Below, one piece after another: positions 1 through 5,806 of a stretch of 5,806 bases of DNA; position 1 is the stretch's first letter, and every line of letters starts with the position of its first letter. The stretch spans positions 1 through 5,806 of the forward strand of contig CAIVPY010000025.1 in the NCBI GenBank assembly GCA_903907885.1, written 5' to 3'. This DNA comes from an uncultured Bacteroidota bacterium (GTDB lineage Bacteria; Bacteroidota; Bacteroidia; UKL13-3). The translations under genes and the position numbers were made by a program. The notes under the pieces were generated by a model. It saw nothing but the letters and a program-made list of their open reading frames with translations, had not been told where the DNA came from and did not search any database.

Positions 1-55
1 ACTCAGGTTCGCATGCACCACAGTTGATGCACTCATCGGTTATTATTATTGCCAT
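1..55 (-). CDS. [4Fe-4S] dicluster-type ferredoxin, N-terminal fragment (cut by window edge)
   Basis: Reading the minus strand from the ATG at 55-53 gives MAIIITDECINCGACEPE before the window ends, so only 18 residues are visible. Cys9, Cys12 and Cys15 form the CxxCxxC start of a ferredoxin iron-sulfur cluster motif, and the N-terminus (short beta strand, then ITDECINCGACEPE) matches small bacterial 2[4Fe-4S] ferredoxins. Such proteins are soluble cytoplasmic one-electron carriers. The rest of this motif and any second cluster lie outside the window, so the cluster number is inferred. The gene diverges from the acyl-CoA reductase across 85 bases, and a candidate promoter for it lies at 90-118. 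No Shine-Dalgarno sequence is evident, as is usual in Bacteroidota. From family knowledge, this ferredoxin type is often found beside this reductase in the phylum, which suggests it may serve as its electron partner; that link is inference. Confidence 0.88.
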   Translation of the reverse strand, partial: MAIIITDECINCGACEPE

Positions 56-70
56 AATTGTATAATTTCT

Positions 71-103
71 TTTAGTTTTTTTACACTTGCAAGTTTAGCT
101 TTG
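71..103 (+). promoter_or_regulatory. Candidate Bacteroidetes-type promoter for the acyl-CoA reductase gene
   Basis: TAGCTTTG at 96-103 matches all six fixed positions of the Bacteroidetes -7 element TAnnTTTG. A degenerate -33 element (TTTAG, 71-75) lies at about the right distance upstream. Transcription would begin near 110, giving a leader of about 30 bases before the ATG at 141. The -7 element overlaps the opposing -7 candidate by two bases, so the two promoters could compete for polymerase. Confidence 0.45.
85..94. promoter_or_regulatory. Perfect 10-base palindrome ACTTGCAAGT, possible operator
   Basis: ACTTGCAAGT is its own reverse complement. It abuts the plus-strand -7 candidate and overlaps the minus-strand one, a position from which a bound dimeric regulator could affect both divergent genes. 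Short palindromes are common by chance and no regulator is known for this site, so the operator role is speculative. Confidence 0.25.
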
Positions 104-118
104 TTCGCTCAAATCAAA
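90..118 (-). promoter_or_regulatory. Candidate Bacteroidetes-type promoter for the ferredoxin gene
   Basis: On the minus strand TTTG (118-115) is followed after 17 bases by TAAACTTG (97-90). The second element matches the Bacteroidetes -7 consensus TAnnTTTG at five of six fixed positions. The spacer is slightly shorter than the usual 18-20 bases. The start codon follows 34 bases downstream, which is a normal leader length. This is a consensus match only. Confidence 0.4.
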
Positions 119-140
119 AAATAGAATTATTCTAAATTAC

Positions 141-1157
141 ATGACTTATCAACAATCAATAGAGGGATTATTACACATAGGGCTTATTTTTAAACAGGCT
201 TACGAAAAAAGTAGTAGCAAAATTGTAGATGCCTATTTATACAACAATTGGTTTACCGAAGAAAGCCAACGCAAAATTTTTGAAGCATGGAGCATTCTGC
301 TAACCAAAGAAAAATTGGATGAATGGCTTCAACCATACTCAATTACAGATCAATCAAATCCAAAAACCATTGCGATAATCATGGCTGGCAATATTCCTTT
401 GGTAGGAATGCATGATTTATTTTGTGTGTTAGTAAGCGGACACAATGCTTTGGTAAAACTAAGTAGTGATGACAAAGTTTTACCCATGTGGATTATTCAA
501 GAACTGATAAAATTCAACTCTGAATTTGAAGAAAGAATTAAAGTAGTTGAAGACCAAATCAATAAAATGCACTTTGATGCTGTGATTGCTACGGGAAGCA
601 ATAATAGCAATCGATATTTTGAATATTACTTTAGAAACTACCCGCAAATTTTGAGACAAAACAGAACGAGTGTGGCTGTGTTGACTGGTGATGAAACCCC
701 TGATGACGTAAAACTATTGGCTGATGATATTTTCATTCATTTTGGTTTAGGTTGTAGAAACGTGTCGAAGCTTTATTTGCCTAAGGGTATGGCTTTAGAT
801 ATATTGTTTGAAAACTTTATGGGATATGCTGATTTCATCAACCACAATAAATATGTAAACAATTATAATTACCACAAAGCCATTTGGTTAATGAACCAAG
901 ATAAATTTTATGACAATAACTTTATTTTGTTGAAGGAAGATGCGGGTCTTCATTCCCCATTGGCTTCCTTGTATTTTGAATATTATAATGATATTGATGT
1001 GTTGAAAGCTAGTTTAGACGAGCAAGAGAAAGAGATTCAATGTATAGTGAGCAAGTTAGACCTAAACCATTCAGTACCTTTAGGCAAAGCCCAAAGACCT
1101 GATTGGAACGATTATGCAGATAGAATCGATACCCTAACTTTTTTAATGGCTTTGTAG
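141..1157 (+). CDS. Acyl-CoA reductase, LuxC-like (aldehyde dehydrogenase superfamily)
   Basis: The 338-residue protein resembles the LuxC/acyl-CoA reductase family (PF05893), which reduces activated acyl groups to aldehydes with NAD(P)H through a cysteine thioester. The marker segment MAGNIPLVGMHDL is at residues 81-93, followed by VSGHNALVKLSSDDK (98-112), typical of the cofactor-binding half. ATGSNNSNRYFEYYF (150-164) and NRTSVAVLTGDE (174-185) continue the fold. Cys205 in FGLGCRNVSKLYLP is the probable catalytic cysteine. The protein is shorter than luminous-bacterial LuxC (about 480 residues) but, as I recall, close to the usual length of Bacteroidota homologues. The ATG at 141 is the first suitable start, 85 bases from the divergent ferredoxin start, and has no clear Shine-Dalgarno. 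No luxAB, luxD or luxE is nearby, so bioluminescence is not implied. The true substrate is unknown. Electron delivery by the neighbouring ferredoxin is possible but inferred. No signal peptide is seen, so it is cytoplasmic. Confidence 0.85.
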   Translation: MTYQQSIEGLLHIGLIFKQAYEKSSSKIVDAYLYNNWFTEESQRKIFEAWSILLTKEKLDEWLQPYSITDQSNPKTIAIIMAGNIPLVGMHDLFCVLVSGHNALVKLSSDDKVLPMWIIQELIKFNSEFEERIKVVEDQINKMHFDAVIATGSNNSNRYFEYYFRNYPQILRQNRTSVAVLTGDETPDDVKLLADDIFIHFGLGCRNVSKLYLPKGMALDILFENFMGYADFINHNKYVNNYNYHKAIWLMNQDKFYDNNFILLKEDAGLHSPLASLYFEYYNDIDVLKASLDEQEKEIQCIVSKLDLNHSVPLGKAQRPDWNDYADRIDTLTFLMAL

Positions 1158-1217
1158 ATACTTTGTTCAATGTGTTTCTATCATTTTAGTTAGTATTGCC
1201 CATCAATTTAGGAAATT

Positions 1218-2165
1218 ATGAACGCTTTAATATCAACCAATTACTTCTTTCAAAAGCAAAAAAAATTCTATCGTGGTAAAGTGCGCGATGTTTATAATAT
1301 TGATAATAAGCTTTTGGTGATGGTGGCTTCTGATAGAATTTCGGCCTTTGATGTGGTGATGCCAAAGCCCATACCTTATAAAGGTCAAGTGCTAAACCAA
1401 ACCGCTTTACACTTTCTAAACCTAAGTAAACATATTGTTCCGAATTGGTTAATTAGTAGTCCACACCCCAATGTATCTATTGGGCATATGTGCGAGCCTG
1501 TTGCCATTGAAATGGTTATTCGTGGTTATTTGAGCGGCCATGCTTGGCGTGAATACAAAAGCGGCAAAAGACTTATTTGCGGTGTAGTTATGCCAGATGG
1601 CATGAAGGAAAGCGATAAATTCCCTGAACCTATCATTACGCCTACCATAAAAGCCAGCGAAGGGCATGATGAAGATGTTTCAAGAGAAGAAATTCTTAGT
1701 CAAAACTTGGTTCCTGAAGCTGATTATTTAGCCATGGAAGACTATACTCGAAAACTATTTGCTTTTGGAACTGAATATGCACAAAAACAAGGTTTAATAT
1801 TAGTTGATACCAAGTATGAATTTGGTAAGAAAGACAATGTCATTATGTTGATGGATGAAATCCACACCCCTGATTCATCTAGGTATTTCTATGCTGATAC
1901 TTATGCAGAAATTCAAGCCAAAGACCAACAACAAAGACAATTGTCAAAAGAATTTGTGAGACAATGGTTGATTGAATATAATTTTCAAGGTTTAGAAGGT
2001 CAATCAGCACCAGTATTCCCTGAGGAATTTATTGACTCTATCACTAACAGATATATTGAGCTTTACGAAAAAATTACGAGCTTAGGCTTTGTTAAATCCG
2101 ACTATGGGAATATGGAGAATGAAATAGAAGCTGCAGTAAACAAAGCGCTTGAGGCGTTGCTATAA
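1218..2165 (+). CDS. purC: Phosphoribosylaminoimidazole-succinocarboxamide synthase (SAICAR synthetase)
   Basis: PurC joins aspartate to CAIR with ATP to form SAICAR in de novo purine synthesis, in the cytoplasm. The N-terminal ATP-binding part shows the glycine-rich GKVRDVY (residues 20-26), VASDRISAFD (36-45) and the IP/KG segment near 52-56. The first family signature appears in the long-form variant EMVIRGYLSGHAW (98-110). FPEPIITPTIKASEGHDED (135-153) follows. The second signature LVDTKYEFG (195-203) and DEIHTPDSSRYF (213-224) are intact and hold the nucleotide-binding acidic residues. At 315 residues it belongs to the longer yeast Ade1-like form rather than the roughly 240-residue Bacillus form, and it appears complete. 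The ATG at 1218 is preceded by a weak AGGA four bases upstream (1210-1213). The 60-base gap after the reductase stop allows either read-through or its own promoter; a -7-like TAGTATTG lies at 1191-1198 without a good -33 partner. No other purine gene is in the window. Confidence 0.97.
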   Translation: MNALISTNYFFQKQKKFYRGKVRDVYNIDNKLLVMVASDRISAFDVVMPKPIPYKGQVLNQTALHFLNLSKHIVPNWLISSPHPNVSIGHMCEPVAIEMVIRGYLSGHAWREYKSGKRLICGVVMPDGMKESDKFPEPIITPTIKASEGHDEDVSREEILSQNLVPEADYLAMEDYTRKLFAFGTEYAQKQGLILVDTKYEFGKKDNVIMLMDEIHTPDSSRYFYADTYAEIQAKDQQQRQLSKEFVRQWLIEYNFQGLEGQSAPVFPEEFIDSITNRYIELYEKITSLGFVKSDYGNMENEIEAAVNKALEALL

Positions 2166-2166
2166 A

Positions 2167-2205
2167 CAGCAAAGCCGGAATCACTGGGATATCCGGCTTT
2201 GACTG
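2167..2205. terminator. Hairpin between convergent purC and hsp20, probable shared terminator
   Basis: AAAGCCGGA (2171-2179) pairs perfectly with TCCGGCTTT (2192-2200) across a 12-base loop. CAG (2167-2169) and CTG (2203-2205) add three pairs beyond small bulges. The hairpin starts two bases after the purC stop and lies 21 bases or more from the hsp20 stop on the other strand. Neither side has a long run of T; the minus-strand reading has TTTGCTGTTTA, the plus-strand side less. The position between two converging genes is the main argument for termination in both directions. Confidence 0.7.
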
Positions 2206-2225
2206 ACACTATGAAAACTACACTC

Positions 2226-2672
2226 TTACTTAATAATGACAGAAGTTTTAGTTTGTTTTACTTCGCTCTTAATAATATCTACTTTTAAGATACCATCATT
2301 CATCGAAGCTTCAATTTTTTCTTTGTCTACATTTTCAGGCAAGGTAAAACTGCGACTGAAACTACCATAAAAACTTTCAACTGAATGATATTTGTTATCA
2401 GCTTCTTTCACAAACTTACGTTCACCACTGATGGTTAAAACATCAGCATCTACTTCAATTTTCACATCTTCTTTCTTGGTTCCTGGAAGGTTAATGTGAA
2501 GTTCGAAACGGTCGTCTTTTTCAACCACATCGGTGCGAGGTGAAAAATGTACTGAGCGTTCAAATTTGCCAAGCGATTCGTTAAACATATCGTCTATGGC
2601 TCTCATCATGTTTTGTGGAATCATTGAGTCTCTCAAAAATTCACGTCCTGGTTTTAATCTTACTAAGGTCAT
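2226..2672 (-). CDS. Small heat-shock protein, Hsp20 / alpha-crystallin family
   Basis: Small heat-shock proteins form large oligomers that hold unfolding proteins in a refoldable state without ATP, in the cytoplasm. This 148-residue protein has the full layout. A variable N-terminal arm (1-43) contains MMRAIDDMFNESLG. The alpha-crystallin domain (about 44-138) starts with PRTDVVEKDDRFELHINLPG (45-64) and continues with VLTISGERK (78-86) and GSFSRSFTLPENVD (103-116). It includes the family motif around NDGILKVDI (125-133), the A-x-x-x-(D/N)-G-(V/I)-L segment. The short tail ends SVIIK, where Val145-Ile147 is a C-terminal I/V-x-I/V motif used for oligomer contacts. Length is typical and no key part is missing. 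The gene converges on purC and diverges from the 2908 gene. Heat control is expected from the family, but I see no CIRCE inverted repeat upstream. A -7-like TAGATTAG (2715-2708, minus strand) is a weak promoter candidate. Confidence 0.96.
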   Translation of the reverse strand: MTLVRLKPGREFLRDSMIPQNMMRAIDDMFNESLGKFERSVHFSPRTDVVEKDDRFELHINLPGTKKEDVKIEVDADVLTISGERKFVKEADNKYHSVESFYGSFSRSFTLPENVDKEKIEASMNDGILKVDIIKSEVKQTKTSVIIK

Positions 2673-2743
2673 AATTATTAATTTTTATTGTTTGTTTTGT
2701 TGATACCCTAATCTATCAAGTTATGTTCCGATGAATAATTTTA

Positions 2744-2756
2744 AGACAATATGTCT
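2744..2756. repeat. Short inverted repeat AGACA-ATA-TGTCT upstream of hsp20
   Basis: Two five-base arms pair perfectly around a three-base centre. The site is about 72-84 bases upstream of the hsp20 ATG, where a transcription factor could bind. Arms this short arise often by chance in AT-rich DNA, so the regulatory reading is weak. Confidence 0.25.
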
Positions 2757-2855
2757 ATTATTGATAACTTTATACTAAATAAAGAGAAGCTTTAGCGCCA
2801 TTATTTCCGATTTCAATGTATTTAATTCCATTATGGATGCAAATGAGTCAGAAAC

Positions 2856-2885
2856 TTTGAAACAATAATTAGAAAAGTATATTCG
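2856..2885 (+). promoter_or_regulatory. Candidate Bacteroidetes-type promoter for the 2908 gene
   Basis: TTTG (2856-2859) is followed after 18 bases by TATATTCG (2878-2885), which matches TAnnTTTG at five of six fixed positions. The spacing fits the phylum's housekeeping sigma factor. The end of the -7 element is 22 bases before the ATG, which would leave a short leader of about 15-20 bases. Confidence 0.5.
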
Positions 2886-2907
2886 TTAAGTTAATTTCAA
2901 GAAAATT

Positions 2908-3903
2908 ATGAGTAGAAATTTCAGTTTAACCATTTTGATATGCTTTCTGTCAATAGGTATGAAAGCACAGTTAAATTATTCATACACATACTATCAGAAC
3001 GGGAATAGACACTATTACTCAAAGCCTGAAAGTGTAAATAAATACAGGAAATTCAGCGATGTTAAAGTAAAAGAAGTTACTCAAACCTATTATAGAAAGG
3101 GCAAAACTAGCTTCATAATAAACTATAAATACAACCCAGCATCCTGTATTTACGAGATTGATTCAAAAGACAAAAAAAATAGAGGTTCATTAACCTCATT
3201 GATATATGAAAATGACACTTTGCTTATGTCTATTTATCAAACAGAAAAGAAAAATGATACTACAGAATCTGAGCACTTTAAATACAATGAGAGCAACAAA
3301 TGTGTAGAAGAACTAGAGCTAATTGATGGGAAAATCTATCACTTATGCAAGTATGAATGGAATGAAAACGGCCTAGTGAAAAGAAAAGAAAATACTTATT
3401 CAAAACATAAAAAATGGAATTCCTATACCGAAATTGATTATTACGATGATAAAACGAGAAAGGAAGAACGTATTTATAAAAAGGGTATCTTAAATCACAA
3501 ATATGTGTATGCGTGCAGTCCGGTTGGAGAAAAAGTGAGTGTTAGCAAAGAAGAAAGCAAGGTTTGTACCATTAAAAACAAAAATGATGATGGCTCATAC
3601 TATGTTATAAATGAAATAAATGAAGGCAAAAAAGGCATTAGAAGATACATCCAAAAATACAATTCAGATAGTTTGATAACGACTTATGAAACCTACGATT
3701 TAAAAGGAAATTTACGATACAAATATGCTTATCAATATGATAACCAAAAATTAGTAAAAGAAGAGTTATACGGTATTCACAAAAGACATTCAACAGATTA
3801 TTTTATTTATGGCGCAGATAATTTGTTGAGTGCAAGCTACAGGTTAAACAAACGTTGTAAAAAAATTCGCGACTATAGTTATGTTTATAGCAAATATGAA
3901 TAA
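2908..3903 (+). CDS. Secreted protein of unknown function with degenerate YD-like repeats
   Basis: I do not recognise a named family for this 331-residue protein. It starts with a Sec signal peptide: MSRNF, a hydrophobic core at about residues 6-18, and a probable signal peptidase I site after Ala20 in MKAQ, a form common in Bacteroidota. There is no lipobox cysteine and no later membrane segment, so the mature protein should be periplasmic, surface or secreted. It is rich in Tyr, Lys and Asn. Tyrosine-led units of the form Y-(D/N)-x-x-(N/D)-x-L-x-x-E-x-Y recur near 125-139, 149-164, 178-190, 250-263, 263-288 and 300-314. They resemble the YD repeats of RHS proteins and beta-hairpin repeats of Bacteroidota surface proteins, but are too divergent to assign. 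Six cysteines (80, 132, 147, 203, 220, 317) remain after cleavage. No C-terminal type IX sorting domain or catalytic motif is apparent. The ATG at 2908 is chosen because it starts the signal peptide and follows a candidate promoter. It appears to be a single-gene unit. Confidence 0.8.
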   Translation: MSRNFSLTILICFLSIGMKAQLNYSYTYYQNGNRHYYSKPESVNKYRKFSDVKVKEVTQTYYRKGKTSFIINYKYNPASCIYEIDSKDKKNRGSLTSLIYENDTLLMSIYQTEKKNDTTESEHFKYNESNKCVEELELIDGKIYHLCKYEWNENGLVKRKENTYSKHKKWNSYTEIDYYDDKTRKEERIYKKGILNHKYVYACSPVGEKVSVSKEESKVCTIKNKNDDGSYYVINEINEGKKGIRRYIQKYNSDSLITTYETYDLKGNLRYKYAYQYDNQKLVKEELYGIHKRHSTDYFIYGADNLLSASYRLNKRCKKIRDYSYVYSKYE

Positions 3904-3908
3904 ATAGC

Positions 3909-3926
3909 CTTTAGCACTAGCCAAAG
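3909..3926 (+). terminator. Weak hairpin after the secreted protein gene, possible terminator
   Basis: CTTTAGC (3909-3915) and GCCAAAG (3920-3926) can pair with one A-C mismatch around an ACTA loop. The stretch that follows is T-rich (TTTGATTATTATTG) but not a pure T run. It lies five bases after the stop codon, a suitable place for termination before tex, but the stem is weak. Confidence 0.3.
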
Positions 3927-3949
3927 TTTGATTATTATTGCCTTGTTAT

Positions 3950-5806
3950 ATGCAAGACAAAAGCCTTTATTCCATTATTTCTAATCATCTAGGCATTAGC
4001 CTAAAACAAGTTTCAGCCACTATAAAACTTATTGATGAAGGTGCAACCGTACCTTTTATTTCGCGATACCGAAAAGAGGCAACCATGGGTCTTGATGAAG
4101 TTGAGATTGAAAACATAAAGAATACAACAAGCAAATTTCGTGATCTCGAAAAAAGAAAGCTAAGCATACTTGAAACCATAAAAGAACAAGGAAAGTTAAC
4201 ACCCTCATTAGAGCAACTAATCACTGATTGCTGGGATTCAAGTGCCCTTGAAGATATCTATCTGCCTTACAAACCTAAGCGCAAAACCAAAGCTAGCACA
4301 GCAAGAGAAAACGGCCTTGAACCGCTAGCTTTATGGTTATTAAAAGAATTGCCTCAAGATGTTTTATTTGAAGCCAGTAAATTCATAAATGAAAAGGTAA
4401 ACTCTGAAGAAATGGCCTTGCAGGGTGCCAGAGATATCATTGGGGAGATGATTAATGAGAATAGCAATATAAGAAGTATGATTCGTTTGCAATTCGAAAA
4501 ACATGCTGTTCTTTACACCAAGGTTAGCAAAGGAAAAGAAGTTGAAGGTAATAAATACCAAGATTATTTCAGCTTTGATGAGCCCTTAAATCGTTGCCCT
4601 TCACATCGCTTACTAGCAGTTTTTAGAGGTGAAGAGGAAGGATTCCTTAAACTTAGTATTGAGCCTGATGAAGATATCGCCATTAAAAAAATTGAATACC
4701 AATACATCAAACGCAATACAGAAAGCAGCAAGCAATTGGCCTTAGCCATTAAAGATGCTTATAAAAGACTCTTAGCCCCTTCAATGGAAAATGAATTTCG
4801 GTCGTTGGCTAAAGCCCGCGCTGATGAAGAGGCCATAAAGGTATTTGCTGAAAACCTCCGTCAATTGCTCCTTTCAGCACCTTTGGGCAACAAAAGAATT
4901 TTGGCCATCGACCCTGGCTTTCGCTCGGGATGCAAAGTGGTTTGCTTGAATGAAGAAGGTAGACTACTAGCAGATGATATTATATACCCACACGAACCGC
5001 AACGTGAGTTGGCTAAAGCCAGCGAGAAAATAAAGCAACTGGTCCAAAAATTCAACATCGAAGCCATTGCCGTAGGCAACGGAACAGCAGGAAGAGAAAC
5101 AGAGGAATTAGTGAGGAATATTTCTTTCGATAACAAACCTGAAATTTATATCGTAAATGAAAATGGTGCATCGGTTTATTCTGCATCTGAAGTGGCACGC
5201 GAAGAATTTCCTGATAAAGATGTTACGGTGAGAGGTGCTGTTTCTATTGGCCGTAGGCTTGCCGACCCATTGGCGGAATTGGTAAAGATAGATCCTAAAT
5301 CTATTGGCGTTGGGCAGTACCAACATGATGTTGACCAACATAAACTTAAACACAGTCTTAATTCGGTGGTGCAAAGTTGCGTTAATAATGTTGGTGTAAA
5401 TTTAAATACAGCAAGTAAAAGTTTACTTACTTATGTTTCGGGATTAGGGCCACAAATAGCCCAAAACATAGTAGCCTACAGAAATGAACATGGTGCATTT
5501 ATCAGTCGTGCGCAATTGAAAAAAGTGCCTCGATTAGGAGAAAAAGCCTTTGAGCAATGTGCAGGATTTTTAAGAATAAGCCAATCAAAAAATGCTTTAG
5601 ATAACAGTGCGGTGCATCCCGAAAGTTACCATATTGTGGAGCATATGGCCAAAGACCAACAATGCAAAGTGGAGGATTTAATACACAATGAAAGCCTTCG
5701 AAAAAATATTATTCCAGCTAAATATGTAAGCGAAAATTTTGGAATTCCTACCATCAACGATATTATTAAAGAACTTGCAAAACCAGGTAGAGACCCCAGA
5801 GCGACA
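3950..5806 (+). CDS. tex: Transcription accessory protein Tex (S1 RNA-binding family), C-terminus beyond window
   Basis: The frame is open for 619 codons from the ATG at 3950 to the window end without a stop. Tex is a conserved cytoplasmic nucleic-acid-binding protein related to eukaryotic Spt6 and linked to transcription; its precise role is not settled. The N-terminal helical region carries the hallmark DEGATVPFISRYRKEATMGL (residues 29-48) and LEDIYLPYKPKRKTKA (about 100-115). A YqgF/RNase H-like domain begins near 315 with ILAIDPGFRSGCK (317-329). A helix-hairpin-helix region follows with VNNVGVNLNTAS (478-489), VSGLG (496-500) and LGEKAFEQCAGFLRI (529-543). The visible part ends in PGRDPRAT (612-619), which in the family precedes the S1 domain. 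Full Tex is about 710-780 residues, so about 100-150 residues including S1 are missing only because the window stops. The N-terminus aligns with E. coli Tex as remembered, supporting this ATG. It lies 46 bases after the previous stop, with no clear Shine-Dalgarno. A -7-like TATTATTG at 3933-3940 is too weak to call. Confidence 0.96.
   Translation, partial: MQDKSLYSIISNHLGISLKQVSATIKLIDEGATVPFISRYRKEATMGLDEVEIENIKNTTSKFRDLEKRKLSILETIKEQGKLTPSLEQLITDCWDSSALEDIYLPYKPKRKTKASTARENGLEPLALWLLKELPQDVLFEASKFINEKVNSEEMALQGARDIIGEMINENSNIRSMIRLQFEKHAVLYTKVSKGKEVEGNKYQDYFSFDEPLNRCPSHRLLAVFRGEEEGFLKLSIEPDEDIAIKKIEYQYIKRNTESSKQLALAIKDAYKRLLAPSMENEFRSLAKARADEEAIKVFAENLRQLLLSAPLGNKRILAIDPGFRSGCKVVCLNEEGRLLADDIIYPHEPQRELAKASEKIKQLVQKFNIEAIAVGNGTAGRETEELVRNISFDNKPEIYIVNENGASVYSASEVAREEFPDKDVTVRGAVSIGRRLADPLAELVKIDPKSIGVGQYQHDVDQHKLKHSLNSVVQSCVNNVGVNLNTASKSLLTYVSGLGPQIAQNIVAYRNEHGAFISRAQLKKVPRLGEKAFEQCAGFLRISQSKNALDNSAVHPESYHIVEHMAKDQQCKVEDLIHNESLRKNIIPAKYVSENFGIPTINDIIKELAKPGRDPRAT

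Larger units (their letters stand above)
2673..2907. other. Non-coding divergent intergenic region (hsp20 / secreted protein gene)
   Basis: This 235-base AT-rich stretch separates the two divergent start codons. I find no convincing open frame or RNA gene in it. Its right end holds a good candidate promoter for the 2908 gene. Nearer hsp20 are only weak -7-like elements and a short inverted repeat at 2744-2756 (AGACA, ATA, TGTCT). No repeat arrays or insertion sequence ends are visible. Confidence 0.6.

Noticed and set aside
141..1157. Bioluminescence (lux) operon
   Set aside because: Only a LuxC-like reductase is present; no luciferase subunits, LuxD or LuxE lie nearby, and this family is widespread in non-luminous bacteria.
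1449..1667. Minus-strand open frame of 72 codons inside purC
   Set aside because: It lies wholly within a confidently identified purC on the other strand, and its translation shows no recognisable domain.
2908..3903. RHS/polymorphic toxin with immunity gene
   Set aside because: The protein is short, the repeats are degenerate, there is no RHS core motif or toxin tip, and the downstream gene is tex rather than a small immunity gene.
3985..5374. Several minus-strand open frames of 61-91 codons
   Set aside because: All lie opposite the continuous tex reading frame, which keeps family motifs throughout; they are antisense shadows with low-complexity or unfamiliar translations.
3950..5806. Possible broken or frameshifted tex, because no stop codon is reached
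   Set aside because: I translated the frame codon by codon and found it open and in register with Tex motifs from start to end; it is truncated only by the window boundary.
1..5806. CRISPR arrays, tRNA or rRNA genes, insertion sequences, phage or integration sites
   Set aside because: No regularly spaced repeats, cloverleaf-like sequences, transposase or integrase frames, or terminal inverted repeats were seen on either strand.

Overview
The window looks like chromosomal DNA from a member of the Bacteroidota (Bacteroidetes). The evidence is AT-rich sequence, starts with little or no Shine-Dalgarno pairing, promoter-like elements of the Bacteroidetes type (TTTG about 18-20 bases before TAnnTTTG), a signal peptide ending in the phylum-typical KAQ, and close agreement of PurC and Tex with remembered family sequences. 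Genus and species cannot be assigned from the sequence alone.

Layout: the minus-strand 5' end of a [4Fe-4S] ferredoxin gene lies at 1-55, cut by the window edge. It diverges from a plus-strand acyl-CoA reductase of the LuxC type (141-1157), and the 85-base gap between them carries two overlapping candidate promoters and a perfect 10-base palindrome. Then comes purC (1218-2165, de novo purine synthesis), which converges on a minus-strand small heat-shock protein of the Hsp20 family (2226-2672). A GC-rich hairpin between these two can terminate both. A 235-base non-coding gap separates Hsp20 from a divergent plus-strand gene (2908-3903) for a secreted protein of unknown function with degenerate YD-like tyrosine repeats. 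Last is tex (3950-5806, open at the right edge), a nucleic-acid-binding transcription accessory protein; its C-terminal S1 domain lies beyond the window.

The genes do not form one pathway. The ferredoxin and reductase are a plausible functional pair, since the reductase needs electrons for acyl groups and the two share a control region. PurC, Hsp20 and Tex are independent core or stress functions. I see no mobile element, CRISPR array, tRNA, rRNA or integration scar, and nothing that makes a convincing case for a new multi-gene system. The least explained items are the reductase-ferredoxin pair, which has no luciferase or fatty-acid partner in view, and the repeat-containing secreted protein.
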